Below are positions 7,168 through 12,396 of a stretch of 12,396 nt of DNA, in pieces (the first letter of the stretch is position 1; each line of letters starts with the position of its first letter). Origin of the DNA: an uncultured Veillonella sp. (GTDB lineage: Bacteria; Bacillota; Negativicutes; Veillonellales; Veillonellaceae); the NCBI RefSeq assembly GCF_905209685.1, contig NZ_CAJLUB010000045.1, positions 1-12,396 on the forward strand, read 5' to 3'. The notes under the pieces were generated by a model that ran no database searches, was not told the DNA's origin, and saw only the letters and a program-made list of their open reading frames with translations. A program made the position numbers and the translations under genes.

Positions 7168-8091
7168 ATGAAGCAGAGAGTATTTGAAATCCTCTATCGT
7201 GAGCTAGTAGAAAACTATGCGAATCATAAGGGACGAACAACGACAGCCGACTTTTGGCTTACCATAAGCGCTATGACCTTTGTATATGGTCTAGTTACTT
7301 TTATAACAGGTCTTGCCACATTCATACCCTATGGATTTTTATATGCCATATCTTTAGGGGGCGGCGTATTGATGGCATTAACAGTAGTGTTAGTATTGCC
7401 CACTATTATGCTGGTAGCGAGACGGTTACGCGACTCTAATAATGATCCAACATTGATGATTCTCATTTTTGTTCCTTTTATTGGATGGTTGGTTTTGCTC
7501 TACCTATTATGTAAACGGTCGGCTTCAACACAAGAAGTAAATGTAACTAATGAACAGATATCTGTAGAATCTAGCATAAGCAAAAATCGGTCTGTTTCGG
7601 GTGTCTTCATCGTGGCTATCCTTGTTTTAGGTTGGATTGCTAGCAGTGTAGGGACCTCTATGATGGGGCATAATTATATGGTAGAAGAAACAGCCTTTGG
7701 TAATTTAGGGCAGGGGGCTTTTACCAAAAAAGCAAACCGTTTACTAAATAGTGATTCTGCTACAACAGAAGGCTATCTAGTTGTAAAAGAGTATTACCAA
7801 GCGCTGGTTAACGGAGACTATCACAGTGCCTATCGTGAGTTGAGCAGTCGTGAAATGGAACGGTATGGTACCTTTGATCTCTGGCAGCAAGCTAAGGCGA
7901 AGGAACAACGTTCTGCTGTAGAATCTATACGATTGGATTATGTGTCTCAAGATGTTGATGATGATGTAACGGTGGATTATATCGGATATAGAGTGGACTT
8001 TGTAGATAAAAAACCATCTATGTTAGTACGTTTATATAACGTGGGTAACGGCTGGAAAATCGTTGGTTTTGAAGAGTTTGAGGAGGACTAG
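7168..8091 (+). CDS. DUF805 membrane protein with C-terminal NTF2-like domain
   Basis: 307-residue inner-membrane protein. The N-terminal part is a divergent DUF805 domain. It has an amphipathic start with NYANHKGRTTTADFW (17-30) in place of the usual Y-A-x-F-x-G-R-A-S-R-S-E-Y-W, then hydrophobic segments at about 31-55, 58-83 and 95-115. The normal R-R-x-H-D-x-G-R-S-G signature reads ARRLRDSNND (84-93), so the conserved His and Gly-Arg-Ser are lost. After a polar linker a fourth membrane segment (about 145-166) leads to a soluble C-terminal domain (about 203-300) with an NTF2/DUF4878-like pattern: EYYQALVNGDYHSAYREL early and GWKIVGFEEF at the end. That domain probably faces outward. AGGAGA (7159-7164) precedes the ATG. 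The gene is first in the DUF805 cluster and ends 1 nt before the next gene. The function of DUF805 is unknown. Confidence 0.8.
   Translation: MKQRVFEILYRELVENYANHKGRTTTADFWLTISAMTFVYGLVTFITGLATFIPYGFLYAISLGGGVLMALTVVLVLPTIMLVARRLRDSNNDPTLMILIFVPFIGWLVLLYLLCKRSASTQEVNVTNEQISVESSISKNRSVSGVFIVAILVLGWIASSVGTSMMGHNYMVEETAFGNLGQGAFTKKANRLLNSDSATTEGYLVVKEYYQALVNGDYHSAYRELSSREMERYGTFDLWQQAKAKEQRSAVESIRLDYVSQDVDDDVTVDYIGYRVDFVDKKPSMLVRLYNVGNGWKIVGFEEFEED
8081..8086 (+). promoter_or_regulatory. Ribosome binding site that decides the second DUF805 start
   Basis: AGGAGG inside the last codons of the preceding gene lies 6 nt before ATG 8093. This supports 8093 as the start over an in-frame TTG at 8063, and indicates translational coupling. 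Confidence 0.85.
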
Positions 8092-8092
8092 T

Positions 8093-8662
8093 ATGGCATC
8101 TGTAAATGTATACGATTTAAACTATACCGATGCCTTTGTGCTAGGCATCAAAAACTACGCTAACTTTAAAGGGCGTGCCAGTCGTAGTGAATACTGGCGA
8201 TTCATGGCTGGAATGATGATGATTCAAGGTACCTTGGAAGTCGTAGCTATTCTTTGTAAAGGTGTTGGACTCTATAATTTTGAGTCCATTATTGATACGA
8301 TCACGTTATTAGTAACGCTATTTTTCGTGCTTCCTAATATCGCCATCACAACGCGACGCATGCATGATATTGGCCGCAGCGGCTGGACTCAGCTAATATC
8401 CTTTATTCCAATTATTGGGTTCTTTATATTCTTAACCTACGAATTAAAACGTGGCGATACCTGTGAGAATAGCTACGGAGAAAGAACTGCCTATACTCCT
8501 ATTACGGCTACAATAAGCCAATCTACGGGGCTCGAAGAAACGCCGTCCCGAAAACAAGACTGGATTATGGGCATTACTATATTTATTCTTCAATCCATCG
8601 TATTTGGAGATACCATCGGTGATATATTATGGTATGGTATTAACGCTAATGGCTATATATAG
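8093..8662 (+). CDS. DUF805 family membrane protein
   Basis: 189 residues from the ATG at 8093. The DUF805 hallmarks are intact: KNYANFKGRASRSEYWRF (20-37) and TRRMHDIGRSGW (87-98). Hydrophobic segments lie at about 38-58, 65-87 and 99-117, and an additional hydrophobic stretch (about 157-178) at the C-terminus is separated from the core by a polar Thr/Ser-rich linker (about 120-155). The gene is 1 nt downstream of the preceding DUF805 gene and evidently in one operon with it. It resembles the first gene's N-terminal domain and the third gene's core, so the three look like tandem paralogues. It is an inner-membrane protein of unknown role. Confidence 0.85.
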   Translation: MASVNVYDLNYTDAFVLGIKNYANFKGRASRSEYWRFMAGMMMIQGTLEVVAILCKGVGLYNFESIIDTITLLVTLFFVLPNIAITTRRMHDIGRSGWTQLISFIPIIGFFIFLTYELKRGDTCENSYGERTAYTPITATISQSTGLEETPSRKQDWIMGITIFILQSIVFGDTIGDILWYGINANGYI

Positions 8663-8710
8663 TATTAATCTACGTTTAATAGCATAATTATTATTTTATT
8701 TTATAAAAGT

Positions 8711-8738
8711 TTAACAACTCCTTTATAGACAATATAAC
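8711..8738 (+). promoter_or_regulatory. Candidate sigma-A promoter for the zinc-ribbon DUF805 gene
   Basis: TTAACA (8711-8716) and TATAAC (8733-8738), each 5/6 to consensus, are 16 nt apart in the 217-bp gap after the second DUF805 gene. They would give a leader of about 135 nt. The leader holds a small dyad ACATAT/ATATGT (8797-8818) and TAAGTTACTAT (8804-8814), a 9/11 match to the element at 7132. Confidence 0.45.
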
Positions 8739-8867
8739 ACTTTGTAGTAAAATGAAATCAAGATGAATTCAAAAATATAGATATGATTACTTCAAAACAT
8801 ATCTAAGTTACTATATGTGTTAAAGCAACAGGACTTTATGAGCTTCACTGTTTCCTGCTGTGAATGG

Positions 8868-8873
8868 AAGGAG
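8868..8873 (+). promoter_or_regulatory. Ribosome binding site that decides the zinc-ribbon DUF805 start
   Basis: AAGGAG lies 6 nt before ATG 8880. This start places the first zinc-ribbon CPYC at residues 4-7, as is common. An in-frame GTG at 8817 would add 21 unrelated residues. Confidence 0.85.
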
Positions 8874-8879
8874 TTTAGT

Positions 8880-9515
8880 ATGAGACCTTGTCCCTATTGT
8901 GGACACGAGGTGTTAAAAAGTGAACGATACTGTCCAAACTGTGGACGTATTCGTAAAGCACCCATTTCGTTAGATAAATATAGTCTAGGCATGATTGAAA
9001 ACTTTAAACAATGTTTTGTTTATAAATACGCTGACTTTGAAGGGCGTGCTAGCCGTAGCGAATATTGGAATTTCTTTTTGGTGTATCAATTGCTATTTGT
9101 AGCCATTCTATTCACCTGTGCATTCTTGAGCTATATCAGTCCGCTCTCTAGTGTGGTTGGCGTTGGCTTCGGGCTAGTCATTCTTGTACTTATGTCCGTC
9201 GTTATGGTCATCCCTAGCGTGGCTGTTGCAGTACGACGCTTGCACGATCAAGGCCGTTCTGGCGGACTTGTCTTTGTGGGACTCGTTCCTGTCATTGGTA
9301 CAATTATATTGTTAGTGTTAATGGCTCTTCCTGGTGAAAGCCATACAAACCGTTTTGGATTACCAACAGGGCACGTTATTCTCACAAAACAAATGGCTCA
9401 TGAAATTGGTTTAATAGATGCTACACCTACCACAGGCCTTACAGCAGGATTACTATGTGCAATCTTTGTGCTGTGGTTCCTGGTGGATCGATTACTTACA
9501 ACTAGTGTGATGTAG
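8880..9515 (+). CDS. Zinc-ribbon plus DUF805 membrane protein
   Basis: 211 residues from the ATG at 8880. The N-terminus is a zinc ribbon with two CxxC pairs: CPYC at 4-7 and CPNC at 18-21, the latter followed by GR. A DUF805 domain follows, with YADFEGRASRSEYWNF (50-65) and VRRLHDQGRSGG (118-129). Hydrophobic segments lie at about 64-86, 95-117 and 131-150, and another near the C-terminus at about 187-206. The ribbon is expected in the cytoplasm, so the protein may couple a cytosolic contact to a membrane domain. It is separated from the preceding DUF805 genes by 217 bp with its own candidate promoter. Function is unknown. Zinc-ribbon/DUF805 fusions are known in databases, but no pathway can be named. 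Confidence 0.87.
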   Translation: MRPCPYCGHEVLKSERYCPNCGRIRKAPISLDKYSLGMIENFKQCFVYKYADFEGRASRSEYWNFFLVYQLLFVAILFTCAFLSYISPLSSVVGVGFGLVILVLMSVVMVIPSVAVAVRRLHDQGRSGGLVFVGLVPVIGTIILLVLMALPGESHTNRFGLPTGHVILTKQMAHEIGLIDATPTTGLTAGLLCAIFVLWFLVDRLLTTSVM

Positions 9516-9545
9516 TCACATAAATAATATATTTTTTTATAAAAG

Positions 9546-9572
9546 AAAGCTCCTACTTAATGTAGGAGCTTT
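9546..9572. terminator. Bidirectional intrinsic terminator
   Basis: Perfect 11-bp stem AAAGCTCCTAC (9546-9556) with GTAGGAGCTTT (9562-9572) and a TTAAT loop. T-rich tracts flank it on both strands. It sits between the convergent zinc-ribbon DUF805 gene and the lipoprotein operon, whose last stop is at 9578, and can end both. Confidence 0.9.
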
Positions 9573-9577
9573 TGGTG

Positions 9578-10222
9578 TTATTTACTACTAGTTAATATAC
9601 TATCATCAAAGGTGATTTTATCTATGATGACTAGATTGTGGTTAGATCCGATAGCACGATTACCATATTTATGGAATTTTGTTTCTAACTCAATACGTTT
9701 AGCATTTTGCATTTGCTTTAAAATATCATTAGTTACATCTGGAGATGTTTCTTTTTTATAACGAATACCATTAATTAATAATGTATTGTCTTTTTCAATA
9801 TATCTAATGATTGTACGACCTTCATCGTAGCTGAGTTGATTTTTATACTTATCTTTTTCTTTATCATCTTTTTCATTTTGAGGTGTAATCTCTCTAGCTG
9901 TTGTTGTCCGAGAGTCTTTTTGAAGAATAAAGTTGATGTTATACGTATTATTGGCTTGCTTTACACTATCATCAATTGATGGGAAGAGAGTTCCATGAGG
10001 ACTAGGGTAGTTTTTCTCTGATTTATAAAATAGTTTATCTTCTGTTACCATATATTCTTTGCCATTTTCTTGGAATGTTATACGGTACATAACATTGTTG
10101 CCATCATAGCCAACCCAAGTTCCTAGATACTTGTTTTCGCTTTCACTTTTGCCGCAGCCTACAATGATAATAGTAGATAACAGCATAACCATAATTAAGC
10201 TAAGTTTAAGAATGTATTTCAT
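9578..10222 (-). CDS. Small lipoprotein, unknown function (paralogue A)
   Basis: 214 residues. A type II signal peptide with hydrophobic core (about 4-20) ends at the lipobox IVGC, so Cys23 would be the lipidated residue. A short polar linker follows, then KYLGTWVGYDGNN, a start reminiscent of lipocalin-like or 'GTW' lipoproteins. The middle is rich in Lys, Asp and Glu (about 110-130). The C-terminus KITFDDSILTSSK closely resembles that of the upstream gene (FSFNDSILDTAK), and both share the G-T-W opening, so the two are probably diverged duplicates. AAGGAGA upstream overlaps the TAA of the preceding gene. It is the last gene of the three-gene - strand operon. I do not recognise the family. 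Confidence 0.8.
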   Translation of the reverse strand: MKYILKLSLIMVMLLSTIIIVGCGKSESENKYLGTWVGYDGNNVMYRITFQENGKEYMVTEDKLFYKSEKNYPSPHGTLFPSIDDSVKQANNTYNINFILQKDSRTTTAREITPQNEKDDKEKDKYKNQLSYDEGRTIIRYIEKDNTLLINGIRYKKETSPDVTNDILKQMQNAKRIELETKFHKYGNRAIGSNHNLVIIDKITFDDSILTSSK

Positions 10223-10235
10223 ATGCCATATCTCC

Positions 10236-10850
10236 TTATTTTGCGGTATCTAAAATAGAATCATTAAAGGAAAAATTAAATTGAATTGTTGGCTTTGGTT
10301 TAAAACTACCAAATGTATCTTTTTTGCGTTCTTCCACAACAAGTTTTTTCATATCTTCTTTTAAGTCTGGTAAATATGCTTGAACAGAATTATCATCAGA
10401 TTGCTTTTTGAAGATTACTTTGTCGAAAACTAAGGTGCCATCTTTTTCGTTATAAATAATTGGTTTAGGACCTACATCTAATTTATTGTCGATAGCAACA
10501 GTAAGTTTGTTGTGTAAAGAATCACTAGACTTTGTTAAGAGATAGTCTGCATTGGCAGGAGCTGTATCCCCGCCATTTTTAGTGTCATCGGCTTCCTCAA
10601 GACCACTAGAAAAATAATCCATTAAAGGATAATAGGAGTAATCATATAAAGATACTAATAGTTGGCCATCGATATTTTCAATGATTAATTCTTGAATATC
10701 ATCTTTATCATTAGTTTTATTATAAGCAATCCAAGTGCCTTCAAATTTGCTGTTAGCATTATTGTTTTTGTTATTATTATCACTACCACATGCAGTTACG
10801 AAGAGCATCGTAAAAGTGAGTAATAGTGTAATTATAAAGTTACGTTTCAT
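10236..10850 (-). CDS. Small lipoprotein, unknown function (paralogue B)
   Basis: 204 residues. The signal peptide ends with lipobox VTAC at Cys21, followed by an Asn-rich tether (GSDNNNKNNNANS) that would hold the domain off the membrane. The domain opens KFEGTWIAYNKTNDKDD and is predicted to be largely beta (QELIIENIDGQLLVSLYDYSYY). The C-terminus is NFSFNDSILDTAK. The opening and the end match the downstream gene at 9578-10222. The ATG is preceded by AGGAGA, which overlaps the TAA of the upstream LppM-like gene, so the genes are tightly coupled. No catalytic motif is visible and the family is not recognised. Confidence 0.8.
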   Translation of the reverse strand: MKRNFIITLLLTFTMLFVTACGSDNNNKNNNANSKFEGTWIAYNKTNDKDDIQELIIENIDGQLLVSLYDYSYYPLMDYFSSGLEEADDTKNGGDTAPANADYLLTKSSDSLHNKLTVAIDNKLDVGPKPIIYNEKDGTLVFDKVIFKKQSDDNSVQAYLPDLKEDMKKLVVEERKKDTFGSFKPKPTIQFNFSFNDSILDTAK

Positions 10851-10859
10851 ATGCTCTCC

Positions 10860-11501
10860 TTATGCTGCATCGCCATAATATTTACGACGTAAGTAGAAAA
10901 TGTAGCCACCACCAATGACAGCAACAATAGCTACGCCGATGCCAATATAGAATAACCAACCGTGGCTTGGTTTAAAAATAAAACGAATATGACTGTTTTG
11001 CGTGAAGGTAACAGTATTTTTATCTGTTAGTGTTCCGGTTTGAACACTTGCTGGATCAATTTCACCAGATACGGTAACTGTTGTTTTGCCTTGAGATGTT
11101 CCTAAATCTACAATATAAGTACCAGAAGTTGTTTTTTCCAAGGCAAGTAAAGGCCCTTGGTTTTTATTCCTTAACGTCATAGCATCTCTAACTTTATTAA
11201 GTTCTTCAACGTTGTTGAACTTTGAGTTAACAGTCCAAACATTATAAGGTGTTTCATCACCATTATCTACAGTAATCTCTTTTCCTTGATCATCAAGAGC
11301 CTTGATGGTATAGTCTTGAATATTGTATTCATTTATAATTTCTGTAATAGAGTCTTTTGGCAATGGGCCAGCTTGTGAGTTGATTTGAGCATTCCAAGTG
11401 CCACTACCATCACTATCAATTTTTACATCTGAATCTATTGTGGCACACCCAGATAGTAGTAACATACATAAACTAAGAATCATAAGGGATAATTTTCTCA
11501 T
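10860..11501 (-). CDS. LppM-like lipoprotein (DUF3153-type) with C-terminal membrane anchor
   Basis: 213 residues. The signal peptide ends with lipobox LSGC at Cys19. The mature part starts ATIDSDVKIDSDGSGTW, typical of LppM/DUF3153 lipoproteins, where a 'G-C-x-n-V-x-I-x-x-D-G-S-G' opening precedes a beta-rich ectodomain. A transmembrane helix (about 182-204: GWLFYIGIGVAIVAVIGGGY) is followed by a basic cytoplasmic tail (LRRKYYG). The protein would thus be held by lipid at one end and a helix at the other. GAGAGGAA (complement of 11506-11513) precedes the ATG. It is first in the three-gene operon. Assignment to LppM rests on the motif and layout only. Function in this organism is unknown. Confidence 0.75.
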   Translation of the reverse strand: MRKLSLMILSLCMLLLSGCATIDSDVKIDSDGSGTWNAQINSQAGPLPKDSITEIINEYNIQDYTIKALDDQGKEITVDNGDETPYNVWTVNSKFNNVEELNKVRDAMTLRNKNQGPLLALEKTTSGTYIVDLGTSQGKTTVTVSGEIDPASVQTGTLTDKNTVTFTQNSHIRFIFKPSHGWLFYIGIGVAIVAVIGGGYIFYLRRKYYGDAA

Positions 11502-11560
11502 AGTATTCCTCTCTTTCGCACTACAAATATAAACTATCTATAAAATGTTATTTATGATAT

Positions 11561-11590
11561 ATTGTACATTAATTAGATAAATCTAGGCAA
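11561..11590 (-). promoter_or_regulatory. Candidate promoter of the lipoprotein operon
   Basis: On the - strand TTGCCT (complement of 11585-11590, 4/6) is 18 nt from TACAAT (complement of 11561-11566, 5/6). The expected start is about 50 nt before the LppM-like ATG. This is the best pair found in the 115-bp divergent gap. Confidence 0.4.
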
Positions 11591-11616
11591 TATGTGCGGT
11601 TGAAAGAAATGATGAA

Positions 11617-12276
11617 ATGTTAATGAAGTTTAAACAGGTTGGTATGTTTAAAAGTATATTAATTATTTTAGTGATAATTTGTGCTTTAGTAGGCGTTGGA
11701 TACGGCGTATATAAAAATATGACGTATAAGAGTACTCCAGAGTATTCGCTAAAGTTGATTTACGATGTGATTCAAAATGGTGATGAAGAAACATTAAAAA
11801 AATTAATTGATATTGATACTTTGGCGAATAGGAGATATGAAAAAAAATTAGCTCTTTATAGACAATTAATAAACGAAGGTAAGGAAAAAGAGATTTTATT
11901 TCCCTATAAAAATCGAAAGGTAAATCTTGCTGAGTTAGAGCATTTATTAGCTAACGACCGTTTTAATAATGATATACATACTATTTTTACAGGTGGTGAT
12001 GTAGATTCTCTAATGAAAGGGGAATCTCCAAATGCTAGATTTGTTGAGCATATTCTTATGTTACGTGAAGTTGATAGATTTAAACTAATTTCTTTAGAAA
12101 CATATAAGATGTCCTCGGAACAAATTAGCGTTGTAATTGTTGGTTTAGATACAAAAGATAATAACTTGAAAAGTTTGTCTCTAGAAATGAAACAATTGTC
12201 AGATGGTATGTGGAAAATAGTTTGGTATGATTTTGCTTCTTTTGGATTTCCTGATTTAGAGCGAGATTATAATTAG
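11617..12276 (+). CDS. Membrane-anchored protein with NTF2-like extracytoplasmic domain
   Basis: 219 residues. One N-terminal membrane anchor (about 12-31), with Lys4, Lys6 and Lys12 before or at its edge, should leave the rest outside the inner membrane. The ectodomain begins TPEYSLKLIYDVIQNGDEETLKKLID (40-65), a helical 'residues-used-per-cycle' start common in DUF2939/DUF4878-type NTF2-like domains, and ends in a strand MWKIVWYDFASF (about 198-209). The first DUF805 protein has a comparable ectodomain ending GWKIVGFEEF, so the two may share a fold. The start is uncertain: ATG 11617 or ATG 11623, neither with a strong ribosome binding site (GAAAGAAA at 11602-11609 is the best). The gene diverges from the lipoprotein operon. 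The exact family is not identified. Confidence 0.7.
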   Translation: MLMKFKQVGMFKSILIILVIICALVGVGYGVYKNMTYKSTPEYSLKLIYDVIQNGDEETLKKLIDIDTLANRRYEKKLALYRQLINEGKEKEILFPYKNRKVNLAELEHLLANDRFNNDIHTIFTGGDVDSLMKGESPNARFVEHILMLREVDRFKLISLETYKMSSEQISVVIVGLDTKDNNLKSLSLEMKQLSDGMWKIVWYDFASFGFPDLERDYN

Positions 12277-12319
12277 TCTAATTACTCTAATTAAATAACC
12301 ATAACTTAGTAGAATCTAT

Positions 12320-12349
12320 TTGACAATATAGGTCTAGGAGCCCTATAAT
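12320..12349 (+). promoter_or_regulatory. Consensus sigma-A promoter
   Basis: TTGACA (12320-12325), 18-nt spacer, TATAAT (12344-12349): both hexamers are perfect. It points off the right edge and starts a new transcription unit. Transcription would begin near 12356. This is the strongest promoter in the window. Confidence 0.85.
12327..12347. promoter_or_regulatory. Dyad overlapping the spacer and -10 of the 12320 promoter
   Basis: TATAGG (12327-12332) and CCTATA (12342-12347) form a perfect 6+6 dyad with a 9-nt centre that itself pairs partly (CT/AG). It fills the spacer and overlaps the -10, the position expected of a repressor operator. It could also be chance in AT-rich DNA. Confidence 0.35.
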
Positions 12350-12359
12350 TATCTATTAT

Positions 12360-12396
12360 ATGAATATTGCGTTGAAAAAGACGGCACGTCTCAGAC
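12360..12396 (+). other. Start of an unidentified transcript at the right edge
   Basis: 37 bases downstream of the promoter run into the edge. They include a hairpin AGACG-GCA-CGTCT (12379-12391). An ATG at 12360 opens a short frame (MNIALKKTARLR) but has no ribosome binding site and would start almost at the transcript's 5' end. Too little is visible to choose between a structured leader, an RNA gene and a coding start. Confidence 0.3.

Noticed and set aside
12270..12295. Repeated CTAATTA units after the 11617 gene as a terminator
   Set aside because: Stems are pure A-T with one-base loops and no U-tract, so they are not a credible intrinsic terminator.

Overview
The window is bacterial chromosome of moderately low GC with strong AGGAGG-type ribosome binding sites and Firmicutes-like proteins. 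The gene order (trpE-G-D-CF-B-A with a trpC-trpF fusion), secreted and lipid-anchored proteins and DUF805 membrane proteins fit a Negativicute such as Veillonella. This assignment is an inference from style and was not checked by alignment.

Positions 1-6585 hold the tryptophan biosynthesis operon, all on the + strand. It contains trpE (5' end cut by the window edge), trpG, trpD, a fused trpCF, trpB and trpA, which together convert chorismate to tryptophan. Coupling is tight (1-nt overlap E/G, 3-nt gap D/CF, 8-nt overlap B/A), except for a 172-bp gap between trpCF and trpB that holds short dyads. The LLES-X10-S tryptophan feedback site of TrpE is intact. The operon promoter and any leader or T-box lie upstream of the window. 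The operon ends at a strong bidirectional terminator (6617-6650).

Positions 6711-9573 are a small envelope region. A 96-aa secreted basic protein on the - strand diverges from three consecutive DUF805 membrane proteins on the + strand. The three differ in architecture: DUF805 plus an NTF2-like extracytoplasmic domain with a decayed DUF805 signature, a DUF805 with an extra C-terminal hydrophobic segment, and a zinc-ribbon DUF805. The divergent intergenic region carries an 11-bp element, TAAGTTTGTAT, placed 9 nt after a -10-like hexamer on both strands. A second bidirectional terminator (9546-9572) closes the region.

Positions 9578-11501 are a - strand operon of three lipoproteins: an LppM-like lipoprotein with a C-terminal membrane anchor, then two related small lipoproteins. 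The reading frames are linked by stop codons that overlap the next ribosome binding site. A divergent membrane-anchored protein (11617-12276, + strand) follows. The last 120 bases hold a near-perfect sigma-A promoter overlapped by a dyad, so a new transcription unit starts at the right edge.

I see no tRNA, rRNA, CRISPR array, insertion sequence or phage gene. The trp half is ordinary core metabolism. The second half is poorly characterised envelope biology and holds the less familiar material.
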